The notes beneath the pieces are model-generated. The model searched no databases. It worked only from the letters and a program-made list of their open reading frames with translations, and was not told the origin of the DNA. A stretch of DNA of 64,000 bases, taken from NCBI GenBank assembly GCA_022494885.1, contig JAGVSM010002374.1:486562-550561 (forward strand), in the 5' to 3' direction. Both the position numbers and the translations under genes were made by a program. The DNA comes from Micrasema longulum. Its lineage: Eukaryota; Arthropoda; Insecta; Trichoptera; Brachycentridae. Positions 54,940 through 64,000 of this stretch are shown piece by piece. Position 1 is the first letter of the stretch. The number at the start of each line of letters is the position of its first letter.

Positions 54940-55370
54940 ACTTTTTCCCATACCAGTTAGTTAATTTGCAGACAGACTGGATTACCTAGGGAGTTATTGA
55001 GATCTAAATTTGTTGCAACAGAGAGGGATAACACTTTCGAGGAAGGAACAAAGTAGTCTAGACTCTTACAGGGCTTATGACCTGTCATTGGCTGGTATAA
55101 GTGGCCACTTTACACACAATTTACATTCACCATTCTGCCTTTGTTTTAATTTTTTTTTCAACTCTTTCATCTGTTGACTTTTGTGAAGTAAAAGAGCTGA
55201 AACCTTTATCATGCGGGTGAGATTCATCCGGCTGAACCGATTCACCACCTACTAGGCAACGCCTGAAATCAATTTTCCAATTTTGTATACTTCTTCTTTT
55301 ACCGGGTAGTTAATTAAACAATGTTTTGAGTATGTCCAAATGCTTGCGGACTGGCTGGATTTTTAATATA
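54940..55370 (+). repeat. Family P, left arm, centre and flanking units
   Basis: Flank 'cagactggattacctaggg' (54973), terminus 'gttgcaacagagagggataa' (55014), left arm with 'cattcaccattctgccttt', centre 'gcgggtgagattcatccggc', inner block 'ctactaggcaacgcctg' and 'caattttccaattttg', then a second flank piece 'gagtatgtccaaatgcttgc' (55328). The right arm is absent. Confidence 0.7.
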
Positions 55371-55559
55371 GTGTTAAGATTTTTTTTGTTTATTTGCATA
55401 CGTTTATTTATTTGTGTATGTACATTATAAAAAAAACAGAGGCATTGAGGGTATCCTGAGGGGTGGAGACGACGTGTTGGCCTCTGTCCATACATCCTCC
55501 TCCCCCCTCCTTAATCTGCATAGAGTTTGTATTCCTTAGGAATATTTATAATAACTTTC

Positions 55560-55720
55560 CTCTGTTGACTTTTAAGAAGTAAAGGAGACCTTTAAAGTAT
55601 ACACTTTTTTAAAATTAAAAGTATGCATATTTGTTTACTCTGTATCCAGACGGATAAAGAATACAGTTCTCTGTGTGAAATAAAACCAAAACTCTTAACA
55701 ATTGTTTTCGACTCGATGGC
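55560..55720 (+). repeat. Family P scrap and repeat E
   Basis: 55562-55600 'ctgttgacttttaagaagta' is from the middle of P. 55645-55715 'gatacagttctctgtgtg'-type sequence and 'gttttcgactcgatggct' are repeat E. Confidence 0.5.
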
Positions 55721-55809
55721 TAAAAGGGTAAAGCGTAGGTAAAACTCCTGAAAAAGGAAATAAAATAGAGATAAATAGGTGCAAATGTTTACGGTCATTG
55801 TTATCAATA

Positions 55810-55949
55810 TTGGGTGATACCGTGTGTGTTGGTTTGTTTCGGCTATCATTGCAGCAGCCAACTTCAGGGTTAACCGATCACCCTGAAGATGGCTCCTGTA
55901 ATGGAAGCCGAAACGTCAGAACAAATCTAACACACACGGTATCACCCAA
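55810..55949. repeat. Foldback with hammerhead-like core
   Basis: Ends 'ttgggtgataccgtgtgtgt' and its mirror at 55930-55949. In the right arm, plus strand: CTGAAGA (55883-55889), GGCT/AGCC hairpin (55891-55894, 55906-55909), GAAAC (55910-55914) and GTC (55915-55917). ACGT (55913-55916) is self-complementary, so stem III could form only between two molecules. I find no paired stem I. Confidence 0.6.
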
Positions 55950-55979
55950 AACAGAAACATATCGAAAGTAGAGATCAGT

Positions 55980-56227
55980 TCGCCTAGTTGTGTAGTGGTT
56001 GTCATGTTTGCCTACCATTCTTAAGTTCGATTTCTGGTAGGGTGAACGTGAAGCATTTATTTGAAGGGTTGTTTTAACTGCAATGTTTCATTGTTCTGGA
56101 GTCAAAGCTGAAGCGTAAGCCTGATCACCTTACCCTTACGTAACAGATGATCGAAATACACCGCGTTTGGTTTAAAAATGTGGTTCCCTATACACCACTG
56201 GGTGTGGAAAGGGAAATATGATGATCA
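55980..56227 (+). mobile_element. SINE A, full-length old copy
   Basis: Head 'gcctagttgtgtagtggttg', decayed B box ('aagttcgatttctgg'), body and 3' block 'cactgggtgtggaaaggg', tail 'atgatgatcatg'. Confidence 0.75.
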
Positions 56228-56325
56228 TGTATTTTGTGATACTAAAAATATATTAGCTAGAAATGCCGATTTAAGTCGTGATCGTAGAACTTCTTATTAA
56301 AATCCAGTCTTATGTCATCTAACAT

Positions 56326-56855
56326 TTGGACAAACTCAAAATATTGTACTTAGATAGGGCACTGCATTGGTATACCAATCGCAGCTTATATGGATATTTT
56401 TTTGTTACTTGAAGGTAATTTGATCAGTCTTACGCTTCAGGAGGCAGTCCAGGAACTATTACATATTATTATTATTATATTACATTAACCAATATTGAAT
56501 TAGCTGCTTCACATAGCTTATGTTATGTTATTTTTCTTTCATTGTGCGTTTTGTTATAAATTAATTATAAACATAAATATATAGTGTTTATTGGACAAAC
56601 TCAAAATATTGTACTTAGATAGGGCACTGCATTGGTATACCAATCGCAGCTTAAATGGATATTTTTTTGTTACTTGAAGGTAATTTGATCAGTCTTACGC
56701 TTCAGGAGGCAGTCCAGGAACTATTACATATTATTATTATTATATTACATTAACCAATATTGAATTAGCTGCTTCACATAGCTTATGTTATGTTATTTTT
56801 CTTTCATTGTGCGTTTTGTTATAAATTAATTATAAACATAAATATATAGTGTTTA
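56326..56855. repeat. Tandem duplication of 265 bp
   Basis: Units 56326-56590 and 56591-56855 differ at one base as far as I can see ('gcttatatgg' against 'gcttaaatgg'). Each unit contains a minus-strand SINE A 3' piece ('aggcagtccaggaac') and part of a P flanking unit ('ttggacaaactcaaaat'). Near-identity means a recent event, or an assembly error. Confidence 0.9.
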
Positions 56856-57039
56856 AAATTGTCTGAACATTTTGTTAATTATCTCTGTTCATTAAATCTT
56901 CTTTATTTATTCTCGAATGTAAAAACATTTTTAAATAAGTATATTGTTAAGTGTCCTCGGCACGGGTAACCCCAGTGAGGTCACATTATTTTCATTATTG
57001 ATTATAGTTTATGATGGAAAAAAAATATGAATAAATAAA

Positions 57040-57137
57040 TAGCGGAAACACCTTTCCACATTTCATGTCAATCATGCCAGGAATCGAGCCAGAGACTTTT
57101 TGCGTGCAAGCGCTCTGACCACTATACCACGAGGGTT
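57040..57137 (-). mobile_element. SINE A, head only
   Basis: 'gccaggaatcgagccagaga' (B box side) and 'ctataccacgagggtta' (5' end on the minus strand). Confidence 0.7.
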
Positions 57138-57803
57138 ACTTTATACTAATAAAATATATATTTATATATAATTGGTGATTTTCGAGTTATGATATAAAAT
57201 GTCATTTTTTTAAACCGCTCTCATGTAAAGTCAAATGAAAATCACATGCGTCGTTGTTCTCCGATCACAACGAAATGCGCCGTTAAAGTAAATAAGCCAT
57301 TTATGTAATTAAGTAAAAATGCCTTTTTATAATATATAATTAGGCATAAGCATCTTGGAGCTGATAATTCATCTTTAGTTGTTATGCTTTCCTAGCTAGG
57401 AGAGAGCAGAAGACAATGGTTTTGCGAATGATATTAGAAATGGCGTTTAGTAATAGCGATACCATATACAGGCGTGTTTCATGGCACTTGGCGACAATGA
57501 GACAAGGTATTAACATAAACGCATTGTGTGGAATCAGAATACTATTGCGCGTGGGGAACTCGACTAGAAAAATACACAACTCGCTAAATGGATGTCACAC
57601 GCATTATTTACAATTATTCCCTAGTCTTAATTGTCATTAATAGAGAAATGATTTCAAGGGCGGCTTTACACGGGGCATAATTTTGTGTTGTCAAAAAGTT
57701 CCAGTGTAAACTAAAAATTATTTTCTTTTTTATTATATTTTTTTATTTGCATTTTATAATAGGTATATAAAAGTTACAAATACAAAAAAAAATATTACAC
57801 TTA
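57138..57803. other. Unassigned interval
   Basis: 57380-57640 has a more even composition and short open frames on both strands without recognised motifs. Confidence 0.35.
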
Positions 57804-57855
57804 CATAGAGGTCGGCAAACTGCGGCTCGCGAGCCACACGCGGTTCTTTAGCCGC
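57804..57855 (+). mobile_element. hAT-type terminal sequence
   Basis: 'gaggtcggcaaactgcggct' followed by 'cgcgagccacacgcgg' is close to the terminal inverted repeat seen on many animal hAT elements (cagNggtcggcaaNctgcgg...). No opposite end and no transposase domain were found nearby. Confidence 0.55.
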
Positions 57856-57984
57856 TTGACCACTTCTCACTCAGCGCATGTTTTTCCTTTATTTGATTTG
57901 TTTCGTCTTCCTGTTCTACAGAAGAACTTTCAGGATTGTTGCCACTAGAAGTTCCAAAACTGCTGATTTTCAGTGATATAAGCA

Positions 57985-58110
57985 AATATGCACACTTAGA
58001 TACAATATTTTTTTTAATTGATTTCTCAATTGGTCTGGGTGTTGTGGTGTATTTTACATTACCTCCTTCCATATACTCTTTATTACACTTGCTGACAAGC
58101 CTCAAAAGGC
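57985..58110 (+). mobile_element. SINE C body
   Basis: 'ctcaattggtctgggtgttg', 'acctccttccatatactctt' and 'gctgacaagcctc' match 24580-24660. The tRNA head is missing. Confidence 0.6.
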
Positions 58111-58377
58111 TTAGCGGGTTATTCCTTTTTAAAAAAAAAATATTTTTTTTTATGAATTGATTTCGAAATATTTAAAATCGAATAAACAAATAAAGTTCTT
58201 TGTGCATTTCGATATAAAATGTTTTTATTAGGTTTTAGAATGTTATAAAATAACTTAAAAAGCATAAATAAATAAATAGGAATATGTTTGTCTCATAAGT
58301 CAGAGTATAAATATATGAAAATTCGTTTCTTTTTCATACTACCATAATACCATTACTATTTATTTTACTTATTTATT

Positions 58378-58545
58378 TACATATTACAACAGAGATGAAG
58401 AACATTTAAGATAGGGTAATATAGAAGTCAAGGCATCTACAGGGCTTATGACCTGACATTGGCTAGTTTAAGTGGCCACTTTACACACTGTGTAACATTC
58501 ACCATTCTGTCCATATTTTTCTGTTGTAATATTTATTATATTAAT
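58378..58545. repeat. Family P, internally deleted copy
   Basis: Left arm from 'catattacaacagagatg' to 'cattcaccattctgtccat', then at once the last bases of the right end ('ctgttgtaatat'). The interior and most of the right arm are lost, leaving about 168 bp. Confidence 0.75.
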
Positions 58546-58615
58546 ATCTCCCAAGGGAGTTGCATCCAGTCCTTGTTTACAAAAATTTGGACATTCCCAA
58601 AATATTGTTAATACT
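58546..58615 (-). repeat. Family P flanking unit
   Basis: 'tcccaagggagttgcatcc' and 'ttggacattcccaaaatatt' outside the right end. Confidence 0.65.
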
Positions 58616-58621
58616 TATTTA

Positions 58622-58950
58622 TTTGTTTCTTCTTCTTCTTTCTGTGCCTTGTCGGGTCCTTCCGACGTTGAGGTGATCACTGCAGCAAAAGCATTTCTGT
58701 CCCGTGCTACTTTTATATTCCGCAGCCAAGCCCAGGACAATTGTTTATTGATGTAGTCGCTGTAGTAATTCCTGGGCATCATTTTCAGAGCGGTTTCCCA
58801 TTGCCTTCTCTGATGTTCTGCCTTACCTTCCCTTGGCTGGTTGGTTCTGGTTTGAAGGCGCCAGAAACTAGCCTTTTATCATCTCGGTTCTTGCTGTGAC
58901 CACACCGTAATGAGTGTGATCCCATTGCCCAGGGTTCGTGACATGGACGC
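58622..58950 (-). pseudogene. Possible RTE-type LINE 3' end
   Basis: Minus reading includes WAWLRNIKVARDRNAFAAVI, similar to the W...+.A.DR..F...V block that ends RTE-like ORF2. The plus strand starts with a TTC run (58622-58636). Weak on its own. Confidence 0.4.
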
Positions 58951-59015
58951 TAACGAGTTGGACTAGTCAGTAGTGTTGCCGGTGGAACGCAACTGGGCGT
59001 TTCCAGCATTTTATA

Positions 59016-59368
59016 CTAGATGTTCATTAAAACCTGTCACATCCGAAACCACGATGATCAGTATGAGCAAGAAGACATATTGGCACAAGAAAAAAATTAT
59101 TCACAACGAATAAAATTTAAAAAAATAAAATATCAAAAAAAGAAAATGGTTGCCCTCTTCTGCAGGGGAGAAACGAGGAGTGGGGAGGGGGGAGTCTGAT
59201 ACTGCGCCGCACTCCTCTTACATCTCCTCTGCAGAAGTGAGCAACTATTTGTTTTTCTTTTTTTTTTTAATTCTTTCTTCCAAATATTTTTTTAAATATG
59301 CCAATATGTCTTCTTGCCCATACTGATCATCGTGGTTTTGGATGTGACAGGGTTTAAAGAACACCCTG
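59016..59368. repeat. MITE K, complete, TA-flanked
   Basis: 353 bp. Left 'gatgttcattaaaacctgtc', right 'gacagggtttaaagaacacc' and 'ctg', with TA just outside both ends (59014-59015, 59369-59370). Blocks pair across the centre as in 44450-44804. The left terminus has three or four changes. Confidence 0.8.
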
Positions 59369-59409
59369 TAAAATCACACCTTTTAGCAAGATTTGACTCG
59401 CTGCGACCC

Positions 59410-59660
59410 TACCGACAGTTCAAACCGTTATTTATTTCATTTCATTTATTTATTCATACGAAGGTATTGCAAAAATAATAACGGATCCCTATCTCCGTGA
59501 GACCAAAAGTTCCGTGTTGAACGGGACGTGTATAAAAGCCAGTGAAGTGGCTACATTCACAGGTTTGAAATGAAATAATATGCGCGTAGTAAATATAAAT
59601 GAATAGAAAATATAAATACATAAAATAAATAAAATTATCTTTTATTTTTCTTCGAAATAA
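59410..59660 (-). mobile_element. LINE-like 3' tail
   Basis: Starts 'tttatttcatttatttattc', then a 150-bp balanced stretch ('ccctatctccgtgagaccaa', 'ccagtgaagtggctacattc') typical of a LINE 3' UTR in minus orientation. No ORF2 block found. Confidence 0.4.
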
Positions 59661-60211
59661 AAAAAATTATACATTCTTCAAAGGCTGTCGGTTTTTTCAG
59701 TTTTATTCAATAAAACTTGAACAGGGACTATTTTCGTTACGTCACAATTGTATGCGGTAAACATAACGTTAAAGAATCCTTTTTGTTAAATGTTAAATAA
59801 GCATTGATTTTTTATTGAAAGATCAAAATCAAAAAGAAAAATACTGTGTCTTTTAAAACACCTTCAAACTTAATTCAAGTCGTATGCAAATATTATGATA
59901 ATCGTAATTATGTGTGTCCCAAAAATATGTCAATCTGTCAATTTAAAATAAGGGTCAGAAACACAATGCCACATTTATCTCGGCATATATTTATTTCGTA
60001 TGCAAATAAGTTCGTTAAAAATAATTACATGTTACTTTATAAATTCCATATAGAAATATTTTATTTTTGTATTTACGCTTTATTGAAGTAGAAGGTACAT
60101 AAGATCTTAAGAGTAAAGGTGGTCTGGTGGTCTAAATTGTTTTCTTAGATTATGGCATTAGAGATGTGATTTTTTTTGTACATTATAGATATTTTTTTGT
60201 GTATTATTTAA
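59661..60211. other. AT-rich interval, nothing recognised
   Basis: A plus-strand frame at 59846-60091 has no recognisable domain. Confidence 0.4.
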
Positions 60212-60456
60212 TTAGATGAATCTCACCCGCATAAATAAAGATTTCAGCTCTTTAACTTCACAAGCATCAACAGATGAAAGAATTGAAGGAATATAGATGT
60301 TCAAATATGGGCAGAATGGTGAATGTTACACAGTGTGTAAAGTGACCACTTAAACCAGCCAATGACAGGTCGTAAGCCCTGGTGATGCCTAGACTTCTAC
60401 CTTTACCTTCTATTACCTTCTCTAAAATGTACTTCATCTCTGTTGTAATATGTTAA
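60212..60456. repeat. Family P copy, right half
   Basis: Centre 'gatgaatctcacccgc' to terminus 'atctctgttgtaatatgtta' (60436-60455). Left arm absent. Close to the 51891-52294 subfamily. Confidence 0.8.
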
Positions 60457-60499
60457 TATAATAGATATTATCATTGGCGTGTCTCTGTCGTTTTGATTT

Positions 60500-60620
60500 T
60501 TTGATAAACTGTTTCTTATGGGTGTTAGGATTATCCAAAAACCCGAAAAATCTCCCAGTTTTATCTGTTGTCTACGGACGCAAAGTAAACAAATACGAAA
60601 AGTAATTTTGGAAAACGGAT
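60500..60620 (-). repeat. Repeat X
   Basis: Reverse of 51600-51660: 'ccaaaaacccgaaaaatctc' and 'ccagttttatctgttgtc'. Confidence 0.5.
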
Positions 60621-60689
60621 AAGATACTAAAGCCAAAAATTTCATTCTGATACTCTTTCTTTAAAAAAAAAAATCAGTTCAGTTTTGGG

Positions 60690-60900
60690 GTGCGGAAAAC
60701 GAGACAGCGGCATAATCAGTCCGACGTGCAGTTCTCTTTTTCACAGTCTCGGGAAGGCATTTGCGAGAGAGTGTCAGAAAAACATTGTTCAAATACCCAT
60801 TCATCAACATTCCCAGTCACCGCCTATACTCCTAAAAAGTGGTATTGCGTCCAGGTGGAAAAAAAATACAGTCCTGCGTGTGAAATAGAACCCTTTTTAC
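60690..60900 (+). repeat. Repeat E, longest copy
   Basis: 'ataatcagtccgacgtgcag', 'gcgagagagtgtcagaaaaa', 'gtccaggtggaaaaaaaata', 'gcgtgtgaaatagaaccc'. Two overlapping plus frames are open but without recognised domains. Confidence 0.5.
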
Positions 60901-61963
60901 ACAAAGATTCTCGATTTTCCATAGCAAAATACTGCATAACTCTAAACATTTTAGATTGTTTAATTTTGTTAAAAGTAGAGCACAGTGTTTTTATTTAACA
61001 TGAAAGAAAAATTAAAATATTTGGCATGGATTTTAGGAAGTGACAAGAAGATATAACTGGTTTAAGTTGGAATTAAAATAATTTGCATTTTAATTCAGGT
61101 ATAAAAACGGTGAGTATTTTAATTGCTTTGTGCATAAGCTGTTTATTTTTTAGCTGTATTAGTAAAAATGTATTTCTCGTAATTACATAGGAAACTGACC
61201 CCCGTGGACTACAGCGGAAGATACGTGCTCAATAAATATTTATTTAATTATCTTTCGAAATTTACAAGAGTGAAACCTATGGTTGTTAACTTTTATGCTT
61301 ACTATATTTTTTGGTTTCGTTTTAATGACTTCATCCACCGCCACATGACGGCCGCTAGATGACAGCACCGCTCTCCTAGGGAACCACAGATTAAGGTTCG
61401 AACCCCGCTCTTCAAGATTTGTAATTTTCTAACACAGTTGTTTACGATTGACCAAAAATCTTTTTAATATTAAAATATTAACTTAAATGACAACGAACGA
61501 TAAATAGGTGCGTAGGTTTTAAATTTTATAGTTATCGATATTTTTTTTTGTTCCGAACGAATCTAACTTACACAGGATCACTCAAAAAAGACTTAACCTT
61601 TTTACTGCATAAAAAATTTCATGTATATATATTTTTGCTACTGTTTTGCTGTTATTTAAATATCTTCGTATTTTGAATGATAAAATGCACCGCGTTATGG
61701 CCTCAATTTTTCGTGAATATAAAAAATACTTAGTAATCTGAATGTACTTAAATGTTTTTTTTTTTTATCTGTTATATTTTAGAAATTATTTCACTTTCAT
61801 TTTTGGTTTCTCACTGGTGGCTGTTAAACTGAAAGTAAATTGACAAAGTTAATTAATTATTATCTAACAATATATGTTTATTTAATCATATTACTTTAAA
61901 TTTTTAGAAATATGAATGAAATTTGCAGTAAATATAATTTAAGAGGATAGCAGAAATTTAGTA
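60901..61963. other. AT-rich interval, nothing recognised
   Basis: A B-box-like 'aaggttcgaaccccgctc' at 61393-61410 is alone and not part of a recognisable SINE. Confidence 0.4.
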
Positions 61964-62221
61964 AAAAAAAAACGCACATTTCTGCATTATGCTCACTACT
62001 AAGATAAACAGAAAAACTAAAAACGCACGTTTCTGCATTTTGCTCACTACTTAAATAAACATAAAAAGTAAAAACGTACTTTTCTGCATTATTCTCACTA
62101 CTAAGATAGACAGAACAATAAAAAACGCACTTTTCTACATTATGCTCATTACTAAAATAAACATAATAACTAAAAACGCACTTTTCTGCATTATGTTCAC
62201 TATTAAGAGAAACAAAAAAAT
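61964..62221. repeat. 51-bp minisatellite, five units
   Basis: The 'aacgcac' (or 'aacgtac') landmark recurs at 61973, 62024, 62075, 62126 and 62177, exactly 51 bp apart. Each unit reads roughly 'ttttctgcattatgctcact' plus 'actaagataaacag'. Units differ by several bases each but not in length. Confidence 0.9.
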
Positions 62222-62257
62222 GAGACGTGTTAAAAAATCATCATAATTATAATTGTT

Positions 62258-62450
62258 TCCCCCTCCACACCCAGTGGTGCATAGGACACTGCATTGATAA
62301 ACCAAATTCATTATATTTCGAACATCTGTTACATATAGGCAAGGTCTTACGCTTTAGGTACCAGCCCAGGAATAATAACATATTGCTGTTTAAACAACCC
62401 ATTGAATCAATATTTCATGTCCACCCTGCCTTAACCACTACTCGATGAGT
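62258..62450 (-). mobile_element. SINE A, old copy
   Basis: 'acacccagtggtgcatagga', 'ggtcttacgctttaggtacc', head side 'ccttaaccactactcgatg'. Confidence 0.65.
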
Positions 62451-62479
62451 AGGAATTATTTCTACTGGATTTCTTTTTT

Positions 62480-62560
62480 ACTGGAGCCATCGAGTCGAAA
62501 ACACTCGTCCAGGTTTCTGGTTCTATTTCACAGAACTGTATTAGTATTCCGCCTAAACAT
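62480..62560 (-). repeat. Repeat E, minus strand
   Basis: 'gccatcgagtcgaaaacact' and 'gtccaggtttctggttctat' match the reverse of 55640-55720 and 60845-60893. It follows SINE A here just as at 44950-45310. Confidence 0.5.
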
Positions 62561-63367
62561 ACATAAATGAGAAATACCGTTAATTACACAAAAAGAACTA
62601 GCCGCTTTTTTATTTGATAAATCCATGAGTAAATAAATCTTTTATTTCGAGTATATTTAAATGTACAGCCAACTAATAGGAAAATATGATGTTTTTTTAA
62701 CATTTTTAAAGTAATAACGTTCCAATAAATACTGTTCAGTGGTATAAAAAACATTTATAAATTTTGAATTCTGGCAAAAACGGTCATTCCATTGTCCACG
62801 CCCCGAATATGCCACGAATCGTGTTTATTTGTTCCCGACTATTCAAATTAGTTTAGAACATTGTCATGAATCTCGACATCATAACTATCAAGGCCAAACG
62901 AGTTTTTCTAGTGACGTATTAAAAAAATTATATATATATATATATGAAAACATTTCTCCACAATATCCATATTGATTTAAAAAAAATAATTCATTATTCT
63001 AAACTTATTTTATACATTTTAATCGGTATTCGAATTGAATGTGATATTTTCCTATTGTGCATATGAAAAATCATATGTTTAATATTTCGTGAAAAACTTC
63101 ACGTATTCATAGTTTTTTAATTGAGATATTCATCTCAAGTAATGATCTTCTTATAAACAATGCAACAATGTGACTTTTTCTAGTTAACATGTCTTTGTTT
63201 CCATTAATCGTGTCTCTGGTTTCTAGTTAAATGCCATTTTCAAAACGATCTTTTGTTTTAAAAACAAATCGAAAATTTTTGCTATTTTAAATGTTTAATT
63301 ATTTAGGTATTTTAAGAAAGATGTTAATCTAATAACGGTTATTCAGAATTGACTTTATGCTTCATTA
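62561..63367. other. AT-rich interval, nothing recognised
   Basis: Includes a TA dinucleotide run at 62930-62945. Confidence 0.45.
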
Positions 63368-63690
63368 TCATTATGGATGATTTACAAAGCACCAATTTTG
63401 TGAAAATCACCTCAAAAGCCAAGGTACAAAAAATAAAACATAACGTAGGTAGTTAGAATTCTAGTTCCTCAATTATGATAGAATTTAATAACTGATAGGA
63501 GCTAGATACTCGTAGTACGTTTTGCAGCTACAAAACGCGTAAATGGTATGAAATTTGGCTTCGATTGAAATTATCAAAAACTGACTTTTTAGTGTTTTTT
63601 TTTTATAAATCGTTTACAAATAAGAATTAGATTACAACGCGTCCTGCAGCTACAGGGAGCAAGGACGGTTGTTATTCTAGACTCTATTTA
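63368..63690 (-). mobile_element. SINE F, second copy
   Basis: Tail side 'gaaaatcacctcaaaagcc' (63402) resembles the L2-like LINE tail; body 'gataggagctagatactcg' and two '(t)tgcagctaca' blocks at about 63524 and 63645, as in 12870-13165. Confidence 0.6.
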
Positions 63691-63934
63691 CAAGATTTAA
63701 GCATGACATACTTAATTTACGTATACGATATTTTAAAAAAGAGATTAAAAAATATAATGTATGCATATATGATTTTAACGTTAATAGAAATATTATCAAT
63801 TTTAAAAAAAGTTCAATGATAACAAAAGTATAATTAAAAGAAAAAAATAATTTAGGAAATTTTCTTTCATTAAAGGAAAATGTTATGCCATATAGTCCTT
63901 GACCAATTTGAAGTTTCGCATAAATAAATTGTCT

Positions 63935-64000
63935 ATGTTTTTATGAATGTATGTATGTGTATGTGCATGGGTGTATGTACATGTGTATATATGTGTATAT
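63935..64000. repeat. TG/TA-rich simple repeat at window end
   Basis: 'gaatgtatgtatgtgtatgt' and 'gtatatatgtgtatat'. Confidence 0.85.

Noticed and set aside
57416..57640. Host exon
   Set aside because: Short frames open on both strands at once, no motif.
61964..62221. CRISPR-like array
   Set aside because: Units are contiguous 51-bp repeats without unique spacers, in a eukaryotic context. A minisatellite.

Overview
The window is AT-rich eukaryotic DNA. The only convincing host gene has an insect-style layout: a tiny first exon holding the start of a signal peptide, a long intron, then a histidine-rich secreted body. The transposable-element mix is tRNA-headed SINEs plus RTE-, Jockey/CR1- and L2-like LINEs, mariner and hAT traces, and palindromic MITEs. 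I infer an arthropod, most likely an insect; order and species cannot be told from the sequence. No bacterial features, rRNA, CRISPR array or sound tRNA gene were seen.

Layout. 0-10 kb: LINE remnants, an internally deleted RTE-type LINE with an open endonuclease reading frame (3.8-5.2 kb), several copies of a large palindromic repeat (called family P), a 237-bp foldback element and a mariner transposase fragment. 10-16 kb: LINE tails, the longest LINE (L2-like, minus strand, 11.7-14.1 kb) carrying a SINE inside its reverse transcriptase, a SINE split by two later insertions, and a Jockey-like tail. 16-26 kb: palindromes, an RTE-type LINE (20.3-21.3 kb), a decayed Jockey-type RT and several SINEs. 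26.4-31.7 kb: the host gene, with TATA box, 12-nt first coding exon, 4.45-kb intron full of transposons, 182-codon second exon and poly(A) signal. 31.7-47 kb: more LINE tails, three MITE families, a retroposed fragment with a 25-bp target duplication, and a CpG-dense patch with a strong minus-strand splice donor. 47-64 kb: SINEs, family P copies, RTE and L2-like LINE tails, an almost perfect 265-bp tandem duplication, a 51-bp minisatellite and simple repeats.

Most of the window is layered transposon debris. Its most interesting aspects are how the repeats relate to each other: SINE tails that match LINE tails in the same window, foldback elements that share a hammerhead-like core, and family P with about 16 loci. 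No complete, uninterrupted transposase or two-domain LINE protein was found, so none of the elements seen here looks autonomous. Family letters (SINE A-D and F; MITE G, K, T; repeats E, H, P, X) are local labels. LINE clade names rest on motif recognition only.
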